Source: Bacillota bacterium
Lineage (GTDB): Bacteria > Bacillota > Clostridia > Peptostreptococcales > Acidaminobacteraceae
Direction of reading: 5' to 3'
DNA: 64,000 nt
NCBI GenBank assembly: GCA_025210655.1
Contig: JAOARG010000069.1
Span: forward strand, 62,001 to 126,000
Positions 32,171 through 40,528 of the stretch are shown here, piece after piece; the first letter of the stretch is position 1; every line of letters starts with the position of its first letter. The notes below the pieces were generated by a model. The model did not search any database. It worked only from the letters and a program-made list of their open reading frames with translations, and was not told the origin of the DNA. Made by a program: the position numbers and the translations under genes.

Positions 32171-32599
32171 ATGAAAATTGGATTTATTGATGATTTTCCT
32201 CAGGAGCATTTTGATTACAAATATGCTATTGTTGTTACCATGTATGGTGACCGATTGCTTCTAGTGAATCATAAGGATAGGGATACATGGGAATTACCTG
32301 GAGGACGAAGAGAAAGTAATGAAGAAATAAATGAAACTGCTAAAAGGGAACTTTTTGAAGAAACTGGAGCTCTAAAATTTGAACTTACTCCTATATGTGA
32401 CTATTATGTTGAAGAAGATGATGTAGTTACCTATGGGAGATTATTTTTTGCAGATATCATGGAAATTGACCCATTGCCTGATTACGAAATAGAAAAAATC
32501 GAATTTTTTGATCATCTTCCAGACAATTTAACCTATAGTAGGGTTCAACCAGTTCTACTTAGAAAGGTTATGGAAGAGATAAATAGGGGAGAGTTTTAG
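32171..32599 (+). CDS. NUDIX hydrolase, paralog of the gene at 419
   Basis: 142 aa with the NUDIX box GRRESNE plus RELFEETGA at about residues 45-67. It matches the gene at 419-832 along its length (KDRDTWELPGG, VTYGRLFFADI, KIEFFDHLPDNLTY). Substrate unknown. GGGGGAG precedes the ATG. A 31-nt gap to the next gene suggests cotranscription. Confidence 0.88.
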   Translation: MKIGFIDDFPQEHFDYKYAIVVTMYGDRLLLVNHKDRDTWELPGGRRESNEEINETAKRELFEETGALKFELTPICDYYVEEDDVVTYGRLFFADIMEIDPLPDYEIEKIEFFDHLPDNLTYSRVQPVLLRKVMEEINRGEF

Positions 32600-32630
32600 T
32601 TCAATTTTGACATTTGAAAGGGGTACAGAT

Positions 32631-33821
32631 ATGAATATAATCGATATTACTGGTGTGTGCAATGAAGATATTGAAATAATAGGTGTGTATGATGACATGG
32701 TCTATTATTTTAAGGGTCTTACTATGGACAGTGAGTGTAATATTGAGGTTTATTACTATGATAGACAAAACGCTCATGAAAGAAAAATAGTTTTTGATTG
32801 TATTCACACTACTGAATTCTATGATAAGGAAGTAACTACATATCAAACTTATGCAGAAGTAGTTTTTAAAAATGAATCAAGAATAGAAGTATTTAGAATA
32901 GATTTTATTGAGAATAAAATAGATAAATTATTTTGTTTAGACGTCGATTCTAAAAGCTTTAATGGTGTAAAAACTTTAGGAGATAGGTATGCAATGGTTT
33001 TTACAGATAAAAGTGATATAGACTCTGATGATTTTAATCAACTTTTGGATATGAATGGTTATTATGAAAGTGGATATTTGTATGATTCTATTGCGAAGAG
33101 CAAATACAAAATATTTGATAGTAGACTTATATTGAGTTTGAAAGAAAATCTGCTACATTATAACTATAAGGGGAATGAATACGTAATATTTGAAGAGGTA
33201 TATATGGAGCCTTGGAGACTTGAAGATATGTATATAATAAATTCGGACAAATCTTTTTATGCTAGACATAGTTATAGGGACAGCATTAATATTATTCTTT
33301 TAGATGATTTGGTAAAGCAGATAAAAGAGGGGCGTGAATTTATTGATATGGTTCAAGTTTATTCAACTGAAATGAATGGTTGGACTAGATACTTTGGAAT
33401 GGATGATGAGCACATATATTTTAGAAGTAAGAATTTTAAAAGTGGTAGAGAGGATATTTATAAGGTATTTAAGAATGATTTTACTGTTGAAAAGATGGGA
33501 GAAATAGACCATAATAAGTATCCAAAGGGAAACGTCAGATATGATAAGTGTTGCCAGAGAGTTACCTTAGATTATCCCCACGATCAAGAGATTAAAGTTA
33601 AGGGTTTATATAATTTTCCCCATGAAACTACATGTAGTAATGGAATTGGAATGTTTATAGAAACGGCAAATGAGAACTGTATCGTTGCAACATACTGGAG
33701 AGAAGGTGAAAATCAGGAACTTATCGATTGTGTTGGAATAAAAGATTTGCTAAAAGGTAAAGTGTTCAAATTTGAGGGGATAGCCCATATTGAAAGAGAA
33801 AATATAGTGATTTATAAATAA
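32631..33821 (+). CDS. Hypothetical protein, beta-rich
   Basis: 396 aa, unrecognised. No signal peptide or membrane helix. Many alternating Tyr/Asp/Ile strands (EVYYYDRQNAHERKIVFDCI and similar) suggest a repeated beta structure such as a propeller, but no named repeat can be assigned. GAAAGGGG lies before ATG 32631; the upstream TTG at 32607 is not favoured. It is probably cotranscribed with the NUDIX gene. Confidence 0.5.
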   Translation: MNIIDITGVCNEDIEIIGVYDDMVYYFKGLTMDSECNIEVYYYDRQNAHERKIVFDCIHTTEFYDKEVTTYQTYAEVVFKNESRIEVFRIDFIENKIDKLFCLDVDSKSFNGVKTLGDRYAMVFTDKSDIDSDDFNQLLDMNGYYESGYLYDSIAKSKYKIFDSRLILSLKENLLHYNYKGNEYVIFEEVYMEPWRLEDMYIINSDKSFYARHSYRDSINIILLDDLVKQIKEGREFIDMVQVYSTEMNGWTRYFGMDDEHIYFRSKNFKSGREDIYKVFKNDFTVEKMGEIDHNKYPKGNVRYDKCCQRVTLDYPHDQEIKVKGLYNFPHETTCSNGIGMFIETANENCIVATYWREGENQELIDCVGIKDLLKGKVFKFEGIAHIERENIVIYK

Positions 33822-33824
33822 AGT

Positions 33825-33858
33825 AATAATGCATTTTCCAAAAGGAAAATGCATTATT
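33825..33858. terminator. Bidirectional terminator between convergent genes
   Basis: Perfect 15-nt arms AATAATGCATTTTCC and GGAAAATGCATTATT around AAAA. Confidence 0.85.
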
Positions 33859-33894
33859 TGTTGAAACATTATTGAAAATTAACTAATGTGGGGA

Positions 33895-35115
33895 TTAATT
33901 AATTTGTGGGTTTATTAAATTATTAAGAGTCTTATTCTCCTTGCTTAAAAATACTTTGGATGAATAGTTTATTGCAATAGCACCCAAAGGGGCTGTGATA
34001 ATTATTGAAAGTACTGAGATAGCAAGAATTATTTCTCCTCCCTTTATACCTAGTGCTAATGGAATAGCACCTATTGCAGCTTGAACTGTTGCCTTGGGTG
34101 TATAAGAAATGACACAAAAAAGTCTTTCTTTGAAATTTAGATTTGTTCCAATAAGAGAAATTATTACACCTAAACTTCTAGCTAATAGTCCTATTGTAAT
34201 TATTAGAATACCCATTGCACCAGAATCAACAGCAACATGTATATTTACCTGAGACCCAACTAATACGAAAAGAAGCATTTCAGCAAAAATCCATATTTTA
34301 CTTAACTTATCTGAGAGTCTCTTACCTAGTTCAGGTGATTTCTCAAGAATTATAAATCCAATAGTCATAACTCCAAGTAAGCCAGCTATTTCAATCTTAT
34401 CTTTAATAACATTTTCTAGCGTGGTAATTAAGATCGCTATTCCCAATAGGATTAGAATTTTTTTAGTATCCCTGATAACAAATTCCTTAAATATTTTTAG
34501 TAAAATAAGACCCGATAAAAGTCCGATGATTATCCCTAGAATAATCGAAATTGGTATATGAATTATTTGCATGGCTATATTTACATTGTTGCCACTATAT
34601 AAAGCAATAAAGGTAGAGAAAATAGTAATAGCAAATACATCATCTATAGATGACCCAGCAAGAATAAGTGTAGGTATTCCCTTATCAGTACCTAATCCTT
34701 CTTCGGTAAATTTAAGCATAAATGGAACAATAACAGCAGGGGAAACGGCACCGATGATAAAACCCAAAATTCCACCTTGTATAAAGGTAAAACCTAAGAA
34801 CTTAGTCGAAATATAAGCTATTGACATCCCTTCAATAAGTCCAGGTATACAGCTTAGTTTGATAGCTGTGCTACCAACCTTGTTAAGGCTTTCCCTACTT
34901 ATTCCAAGACCTGCCCTGAGTAGGATAGTTATGAGAGCTATTTTTCTAAAATCAGCAGATACATTTAAAATCTCACTATCAAGTAGATTAAAACAATAGG
35001 GGCCAATAAGAACTCCTACTAAAAGCATACCAAGAAATCCAGGAAGCTTAAGTTTAGTAAATAAATAATTAAACAGTAAACCTAAAAGAATTACAAGAGC
35101 TAAACTAGTTGCCAT
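33895..35115 (-). CDS. Cation/proton antiporter (CPA family) under fluoride riboswitch control
   Basis: 406 aa with about twelve to thirteen transmembrane helices and the Na_H_exchanger pattern: KLKLPGFLGMLLVGVLIGP at the start, the paired-Asp region GSSIDDVFAITIFS and late GIKGGEIILAISVLSIIITAPLGA. AGGTGATTTT fixes the start at 35115. The leader holds two fluoride aptamers, so transcription should rise when fluoride is present. Antiporters of this type are known fluoride-riboswitch genes. Whether it moves F- itself or corrects ion balance during fluoride stress is not settled by sequence. Confidence 0.88.
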   Translation of the reverse strand: MATSLALVILLGLLFNYLFTKLKLPGFLGMLLVGVLIGPYCFNLLDSEILNVSADFRKIALITILLRAGLGISRESLNKVGSTAIKLSCIPGLIEGMSIAYISTKFLGFTFIQGGILGFIIGAVSPAVIVPFMLKFTEEGLGTDKGIPTLILAGSSIDDVFAITIFSTFIALYSGNNVNIAMQIIHIPISIILGIIIGLLSGLILLKIFKEFVIRDTKKILILLGIAILITTLENVIKDKIEIAGLLGVMTIGFIILEKSPELGKRLSDKLSKIWIFAEMLLFVLVGSQVNIHVAVDSGAMGILIITIGLLARSLGVIISLIGTNLNFKERLFCVISYTPKATVQAAIGAIPLALGIKGGEIILAISVLSIIITAPLGAIAINYSSKVFLSKENKTLNNLINPQIN

Positions 35116-35185
35116 AAAATCACCTTTCCTGTTCATAAAATAAATAACATTAATAAATTCTATTATTTACCAGTATGAATAGAGA

Positions 35186-35257
35186 GTCCCACTGATAAAT
35201 AATCAGTAGGAGTCATTAGCAGCTAAGTGCGGTTAAAGGCGAACTCCATCACCTATG
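35186..35257 (-). promoter_or_regulatory. Fluoride riboswitch (crcB motif), proximal copy
   Basis: On the minus strand GGTGATGGAGTTCGCC (P1/P2 region) is followed by TTTAACC, then GCTAATGACTCCTAC. GGAGT and ACTCC can pair as the pseudoknot. A hairpin CCTACTGAT/ATCAGTGGG follows but has no T-run, unlike the distal copy. Confidence 0.9.
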
Positions 35258-35277
35258 TAATAATTAATATAAGATTT

Positions 35278-35366
35278 TCAAAAAAACAAAAACACCTACT
35301 AGAAACTAGTAGGAGTCATCAGTACAAGTAAATATACGTTTAATGGCGAACTCCATCGCCTGTATA
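35278..35366 (-). promoter_or_regulatory. Fluoride riboswitch (crcB motif), distal copy with terminator
   Basis: On the minus strand GGCGATGGAGTTCGCC, TTAAACG and ACTGATGACTCCTAC match the crcB/fluoride consensus almost exactly. The 3' side of the aptamer merges with an intrinsic terminator: CCTACTAG/CTAGTAGG around TTT, then TGTTTTTGTTTTTTT. This is an ON switch by anti-termination. It lies 50 nt upstream of the second copy. Confidence 0.95.
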
Positions 35367-35400
35367 TATCAAATTGTATCTTTAATATAACATAGAGTTA

Positions 35401-35516
35401 AAATTATTTCAATGCTTATTGAAATAATTTTGCTAAGCATGAATTTTGGATTCATAGTTCAGCTGAAGCTACTGAGTGCTTCAAGCCCAGCAGTTGCACA
35501 GCAACTAGTCCAAGGA
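35401..35516 (+). repeat. Multi-hairpin repeat, AGCCCAGC family, copy a (plus terminal hairpin to 35540)
   Basis: An outer hairpin (AAAATTATTTCAAT/ATTGAAATAATTTT) leads into GCTAAGC, hairpin ATGAAT/ATTCAT, linker AGTTCAGC, hairpin TGAAGC/GCTTCA, linker AGCCCAGC, hairpin AGTTGC/GCAACT, spacer AGTCCAAGG and the AT-rich hairpin ATTTTGC/GGCAAAAT (35519-35536). Confidence 0.85.
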
Positions 35517-35542
35517 AATTTTGCTAAGGCAAAATGATTAGA

Positions 35543-35700
35543 AGTAATTTCTCGTATGAGAAATATCAATGCTCTAGAAGTTCTTCGAACTTCGCTGGGC
35601 TACACGAAAGTGTGCTGGGCTCATACTTTATAGTATGGCTGGGCTTGTAGCAAAGCTACAGCTAAGCCAATAATTTTACAGAAAAAATGTAAAATTATTG
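35543..35700 (-). repeat. Multi-hairpin repeat, AGCCCAGC family, copy b (inverted)
   Basis: From left: AT-rich hairpin ATTTCTC/GAGAAAT, spacer AATGCTCTA, hairpin GAAGTTC/GAACTTC, then three exact GCTGGGCT linkers (35594, 35614, 35638) separating ACAC/GTGT, CATACT/AGTATG and TGTAGC/GCTACA, GCTAAGC, and an outer hairpin AATAATTTTACA/TGTAAAATTATT. Every stem is perfect. GCTGGGCT is the complement of copy a's AGCCCAGC, so the 300-nt unit could fold as one branched cruciform. Confidence 0.9.
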
Positions 35701-35755
35701 ATATTTCTTTAAGAAAATTATATATTATAAATAACAAAAATTTAGGGGTGAAAAA

Positions 35756-37426
35756 ATGCAAAAAAGGTTAAGTTTATTAATTATTATTGTTATGCTTGTT
35801 TTTTCAATGGGCACATCTGTTTTTGCTGAGGCAGAGCCGAGAATGTATTTTTATCAGGATAATGCAAAGGATATGTATAGTGTTGGAATAATGCCAGATA
35901 TTTATTTAAGAATATCTGAAAAACCTACTGCTGGAGAAGCTAATGCAATTTTGAACAATCTTGACATGAATAATGTTATGGATAAATATAATACTTCTGA
36001 TATTCCAACTCTTGAAGAGTACTTAGGTCAGATGCTGCTTATACTTGGCTATGAGTTTAAGCAAAGTGATGATATTGTTTCAAAAGCTGTAGAGTCAGGA
36101 TTGATTAAACAGAAGTATATAGAAAGAATTAGATCAAATAACTATGAGTTTGTTAATGATGACGTGACTTACTTAGTTTATAAAGCATTAAATTGTAAAG
36201 TGAATGGTGAGGATAAATACCTCATTGAAAAATTAATGGATATGGGGAAAATTGAACTTTCAGAGGTTTATGATAATGGCTTATATAGAAAAACTATAGA
36301 TATAAATATGTCGGGTATAGTTACTTACACTGGAAAAAGAGAATATGCTACTTTCACAGACTATTCAGGTAATCTATATTATGGTTCGGTTACTGATTTA
36401 AATCCAGAAGAAAAAATATCAACTATAGAAATAGTTGGTGATGATTTAAGGGAGTACACTATTTTCCTTACTAAGGATCAAGTAATAAATGAAAAAGAAA
36501 TTGTAGGAAAAAGAATTACATTCTCAGGAAAAAGAGTTTTCAATTACTTTGGGAATGGAAAACTTAAAAGTATAAAAGTTGATACATTTTCTTTTAATGA
36601 TGGTTTTACTGGATATGAGATGGTGACTTTAAAGGGTAAGCTTCTTCCAGTAGGAAATATGAACGACTTTGCGGGAGACGATGCATATACATTTATTGAT
36701 GCAAATGGTGTATCATATACAGCTTTAATGAGACAACATGTACTAATTGATAAAAAGCCTGCAGAAGGTGAAATGTATATGGGTTCATATAATTTACTAG
36801 ATTATACTAATACAGATATAGAAGTAAGAGCATTAAAGCCTATAGGAAAGGATTATTTCTTTGTAAAAGAAATGGGAAAAGAATTTTCATGGAATCCTCA
36901 AACTAAGAAGTGGCAGAGTAACAACTTTGGTTACCCAGGGAATACAATAATGTTCTTAACTGTTCAAGAAGAGATGGCGCCTATGGGAGATAATGTATTC
37001 CTTAAAGGTACATTCAACACATTATATATGTATGATGATTTAGAAACCGTTGTTAAATTTAATAAAGGAATGCTTGGAGAAAAAACTCCAGATGCCAGTT
37101 TTGTTGGAAAGACTATTACAGTATACTATCCAGAAACAGCTGATATTTATAATGACGAACTAATACTTGCAAGAGACTGGTTCTATGATAATGCAAATCA
37201 ATCATTTGCATCACTGGTAAAGTTTGATAAAGTATTGAAAACAACTGATAAATATATAGAGTACCAAGTTTCGGACGAGTACAATACAGCTAAAACTGCA
37301 AGGTTATATAAAAATAGATTCTCAGAAGAAGCACTAAATGGACTGATTGGAAAGTCAAAGTATGTAACAGGTGATATGATAAATGTAGAATTAAAGACTG
37401 TTTGGGTAAAAGAGATGTTTAGGTAA
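35756..37426 (+). CDS. Secreted hypothetical protein
   Basis: 556 aa with a clear signal peptide (MQKRLSLLIIIVMLVFSMGT, cleavage near VFA|EAE). The rest is a large extracytoplasmic region. The first about 130 residues look helical and may be an SLH-like or dimer domain; repeated strand-rich segments of about 85 residues follow (ITFSGKRVFNYFGNG, TLKGKLLPVGNMND, LKGTFNTLYMYDD). No catalytic motif recognised. AGGGGTG precedes the ATG. Confidence 0.7.
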   Translation: MQKRLSLLIIIVMLVFSMGTSVFAEAEPRMYFYQDNAKDMYSVGIMPDIYLRISEKPTAGEANAILNNLDMNNVMDKYNTSDIPTLEEYLGQMLLILGYEFKQSDDIVSKAVESGLIKQKYIERIRSNNYEFVNDDVTYLVYKALNCKVNGEDKYLIEKLMDMGKIELSEVYDNGLYRKTIDINMSGIVTYTGKREYATFTDYSGNLYYGSVTDLNPEEKISTIEIVGDDLREYTIFLTKDQVINEKEIVGKRITFSGKRVFNYFGNGKLKSIKVDTFSFNDGFTGYEMVTLKGKLLPVGNMNDFAGDDAYTFIDANGVSYTALMRQHVLIDKKPAEGEMYMGSYNLLDYTNTDIEVRALKPIGKDYFFVKEMGKEFSWNPQTKKWQSNNFGYPGNTIMFLTVQEEMAPMGDNVFLKGTFNTLYMYDDLETVVKFNKGMLGEKTPDASFVGKTITVYYPETADIYNDELILARDWFYDNANQSFASLVKFDKVLKTTDKYIEYQVSDEYNTAKTARLYKNRFSEEALNGLIGKSKYVTGDMINVELKTVWVKEMFR

Positions 37427-37429
37427 GAG

Positions 37430-37455
37430 ATATCCGCTTCGGCGGATATTTTTTT
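37430..37455 (+). terminator. Terminator with UUCG tetraloop
   Basis: ATATCCGC and GCGGATAT enclose TTCG and run into seven T, four nt after the stop codon of the secreted protein. Confidence 0.95.
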
Positions 37456-37548
37456 ACAAAAATCAGACTTTAGTCTCATAGCATTATTCGAAAATACAAA
37501 ATAAAATGTAAATTGGAATGGTATTGCCATAATTTGTTACACGGAAGG

Positions 37549-39231
37549 ATGAGCAAAATAAAGAATTATGATGAAAAGTCATTACATCTTAATTTACTTC
37601 ATAAGGCTTTGTCACTAAATACTGAAGGTGTAATTATAACGGATATTGATAGGAAAATTAAATGGTCAAATAATGCCTTTGAAATAATAACTGGATATAA
37701 GTTTGAAGATATTGTTGATGAAAAAATTTCTTTGCTTGAGTCTGGTGAACATAGCGACGAATTTATTGAGAGAGTATATAGTTTTGTAAATAAATTTGGA
37801 GTTTGGAAAGGTGAGATTATCAATAAGGACAAGGATGGTAATATTCTGCCAGTTGATGTCAAGATCAGCTATGTTAATGAGGATGGATTGGAAGGATATG
37901 TTTGTATCTATAGGGATCTTTCCCATGAAAAGATAAGTGATAGAAGGATAAGGGAGTTAAGGGATAAGGATAGTCTTACTGGTCTTATTAATAGAACATA
38001 TTTTACAGATTATATTAATATGTTTTTGAAGGAGAATCCTAAGTCAGATTTGTCTTTTGTACTAATTGATATAAAAGGATTTAAGAATATTAATGATTCA
38101 TTAGGTCACGATATTGGTGATATTTTACTTAAAAAAATCTCAAATAGGATTTTAGAAATAATAGGTGAAGATATTCTTTCTAGGTTTGATGGAGATGAGT
38201 TTGTCATATGTATGAAAGATGTCAGTGATAAGAAATATGTCTTGAATAGATGTAAAAATATCATGGATACAATAACAAAAACCTATGAAATTGAAGGTAA
38301 GGAAATCCATCTAGGAGTAAATATGGGTATTAGTAGGTATCCTTTAGATGGAAAAGATGTTACTGAATTAATTAGACTTGCAGATATTGCAATGTATAAG
38401 GCTAATGATAATCCAGATATGAATATAGCTTTTTATGACTATAAAATGTCTATGGAAATAGAAGAAAGATTCCTAATGACTAATATGTTGATGGACGCGA
38501 TTGATAAGGATGAATTTGAGTTAATATATCAGCCTATGTTTTGTAATGTTAATGAAGGGGAAATAGTTGGAGCTGAAGCTTTACTTAGATGGAATAATGG
38601 GGAATTTGGTTCTGTTTCACCTGAAAGATTTATTCCAATTACAGAAAATACAGGTATGATTGTGTCTATTGGAAATTGGATAATAGGAAAGGTATGTTCC
38701 GATATTAGAACATGGATTGATAAAAATCTTAATGTGAGACCAATATCTATAAATCTTTCTATAAAACAATTAGAGCAAAAAGATTTTTATCTAAGAGTAA
38801 TGGATATATTGGAAAAGCATAATATTATTCCAGAACTAATAGAATTTGAGATCACTGAAAGTGTTACATCTGGTGAAAAAGATATTATATCAGAAAATCT
38901 TAAGGAACTTTCCAAGAATGGACATAAAATATCTATGGATGATTTTGGAACTGGATATTCATCATTTGGAAAACTTACTACTTTTAACTTGGACAAACTT
39001 AAAATAGACAAAATCTTTATAGAAAATTTAGTAGAAGACAAAAAAATGCAGAAACTTGTAAACTCAATAGTTGCAATGGCTAAGAGTTTAGAGTTAACGG
39101 TAGTAGCAGAAGGTATTGAGACATATAAGCAGTTTGAATATATGAAAGAAATTGGCTGTGATATATCTCAGGGATATTTTTTCAGTAGACCTATTTCAAA
39201 AATAAAATATGAAGAGCTAATAAAGATATAG
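37549..39231 (+). CDS. PAS-GGDEF-EAL protein (c-di-GMP phosphodiesterase)
   Basis: 560 aa. PAS at about residues 15-125 (NTEGVIITDIDRKIKWSNNA), a GGDEF domain at about 130-290 and an EAL domain at about 305-560. The GGDEF site reads FDGDEF, with the first Gly changed to Asp. The EAL site is intact: EALLRW, DDFGTGYSS, KIDKIFI, VVAEGIET and GYFFSRPI. Main activity is therefore likely c-di-GMP hydrolysis, with the GGDEF domain a possible GTP sensor or weak cyclase. The start is uncertain: GGAAGG touches ATG 37549, and the frame runs back to TTG 37513. No membrane segment. Confidence 0.88.
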   Translation: MSKIKNYDEKSLHLNLLHKALSLNTEGVIITDIDRKIKWSNNAFEIITGYKFEDIVDEKISLLESGEHSDEFIERVYSFVNKFGVWKGEIINKDKDGNILPVDVKISYVNEDGLEGYVCIYRDLSHEKISDRRIRELRDKDSLTGLINRTYFTDYINMFLKENPKSDLSFVLIDIKGFKNINDSLGHDIGDILLKKISNRILEIIGEDILSRFDGDEFVICMKDVSDKKYVLNRCKNIMDTITKTYEIEGKEIHLGVNMGISRYPLDGKDVTELIRLADIAMYKANDNPDMNIAFYDYKMSMEIEERFLMTNMLMDAIDKDEFELIYQPMFCNVNEGEIVGAEALLRWNNGEFGSVSPERFIPITENTGMIVSIGNWIIGKVCSDIRTWIDKNLNVRPISINLSIKQLEQKDFYLRVMDILEKHNIIPELIEFEITESVTSGEKDIISENLKELSKNGHKISMDDFGTGYSSFGKLTTFNLDKLKIDKIFIENLVEDKKMQKLVNSIVAMAKSLELTVVAEGIETYKQFEYMKEIGCDISQGYFFSRPISKIKYEELIKI

Positions 39232-39309
39232 ATTTAGAGAACTTATATTATTATAAGCTCTCTTTTTTTTATTTGAAAAAATTTGCTATAATCAAGAAAG
39301 GTGATGCAT

Positions 39310-40086
39310 ATGAAAATGGACATTCTAAAAATGGAAATTAAAAATCAGAGAAATGGATATTACGAAATACAGATTAGTAAGAATGATGAAAGAACTATAG
39401 TAAAATTTAATCCAATAGAAAAAAATCTACAATTTATTCAAGCTAATAAATTAAGTAAGTACTTGAAAGAAAATGAGTATCAGTTTAGAAAACTTCTGCA
39501 CAATAAAAGAATTGATACATACTACATAGGTTTTAAGCTTACATTTGCATTTAGAGATAAAAAAGATGTGGCGAGTTTTAATGATAGATCAAACATAGTT
39601 GTGCTGGACAAAAGGGATGGACAATACGAAAGTTATGTAATTAAATCTAGCGTGGAGAATATTCCTACCATATATACGGACGGAAGTTACAATGAAAATA
39701 CCAAAACAGGTGGATATGGAATAGTTATAGAAAAAACTAACGGAGACTGTGAAGTATTTTCAGGTAGAACAACTGTAAAGGGTAGTAGTCAAGTAGAGCT
39801 GGAAAGCTGTATAAAAGCCATAGAATTACTTGAAGATGTAATGAAAATAAGGATTGTTACTGACAGTCAATACGTTAGAAAAGGATTAACAGAGTGGACC
39901 CCCTACTGGAAGTTAAATGACTGGAAAACAGCCAATGGAGAAGATGTAAAGAATAAAGAATTATGGATGAGATTTGATAAAGTAACAGCAGGTAAGTATA
40001 TTGAGTTTCTATGGGTGAAGGGCCATAGTGGACATGAGAAGAATACGGAGTGTGATAGATTGGCTAGAATTGGTGCTGGTACATAG
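39310..40086 (+). CDS. rnhA: Ribonuclease HI with unusual N-terminal extension
   Basis: 258 aa. The RNase HI domain (about 115-258) keeps all four metal acids: IYTDGSYNE, SSQVELESC, IVTDSQYVRKGL and NTECDRLAR, plus the substrate handle KLNDWKTANGEDVKN and catalytic-loop His in VKGHSGHEKN. It removes RNA from RNA-DNA hybrids. The first about 110 residues are not the usual hybrid-binding domain and are not recognised. AAAGGTGAT before ATG 39310 sets the start; GTG 39301 and ATG 39304 lie within that site. Confidence 0.88.
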   Translation: MKMDILKMEIKNQRNGYYEIQISKNDERTIVKFNPIEKNLQFIQANKLSKYLKENEYQFRKLLHNKRIDTYYIGFKLTFAFRDKKDVASFNDRSNIVVLDKRDGQYESYVIKSSVENIPTIYTDGSYNENTKTGGYGIVIEKTNGDCEVFSGRTTVKGSSQVELESCIKAIELLEDVMKIRIVTDSQYVRKGLTEWTPYWKLNDWKTANGEDVKNKELWMRFDKVTAGKYIEFLWVKGHSGHEKNTECDRLARIGAGT

Positions 40087-40219
40087 TCTAGGGATTCACT
40101 AGGTTCACATCTAGGTATTCGCTTTGCTCAAATCTAGGTAAGATACTTTATTGTGTATCTAGTCTAAGGAGAGTTGTTTCAACTCCATCCATGGATATGT
40201 TTTACTTGGGTAAAACAAC
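40086..40219 (+). repeat. Multi-hairpin repeat, TCTAGG-linker family, copy 4
   Basis: GTCTAGG begins right at the RNase H stop codon. Linkers ATCTAGG, ATCTAGG, GTCTAAGG and ATCCATGG separate hairpins GATTCAC..GTTCAC, TTCGC..GCTCAA, AGATAC/GTATCT and GAGTTG/CAACTC, then GTTTTAC/GTAAAAC. It aligns linker by linker with the copy at 23214 while the stems differ. Confidence 0.85.
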
Positions 40220-40226
40220 ATTAAAA

Positions 40227-40473
40227 AAAGACCTTTCTAGGTTAAACTACTTTTCAGGCGGGTCACTTCTGTGATGAGAAAAGCAGTTGTATTGGGGTCG
40301 TACGTCGTCTGGTAGTCAGATAGGATTTAGTCAGATAGTAAGAGCCCCCTAAGTTTAAGTCGCATCCTGTCCCTTAAGTAGTGACAATCATATGGGGTGA
40401 TTTGACCGATGATCTTAAAGTACTTCCGAACTACAAACTACGACCAACGAACCACGATTCTTATTATTTTCAC
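40227..40473. other. Noncoding segment between inverted TCTAGG repeats
   Basis: About 250 nt of higher-complexity sequence enclosed by repeat copies facing each other. It contains GTCGTACGTCGTCTGGTAGTC on the left (40297-40317) and loosely repeated ACTAC/CGACC/CGAACC words on the right (40431-40459). No open frame with a ribosome binding site. Similar words flank the terminator near 24375. Confidence 0.4.
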
Positions 40474-40523
40474 CTAGACATGAATAAAGTGAACTCCTAG
40501 ATGTGACGTAGGAGTCCCTAGAC
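40472..40523 (-). repeat. Multi-hairpin repeat, TCTAGG-linker family, partial inverted copy 5
   Basis: Read on the minus strand, GTCTAGG, ATCTAGG and GTCTAGG flank GACTCCTACGTCAC and AGTTCACTTTATTCAT, the same hairpin pattern as the first two units of the copy at 23214. The remaining units are missing. Confidence 0.7.
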
Positions 40524-40528
40524 TACTT

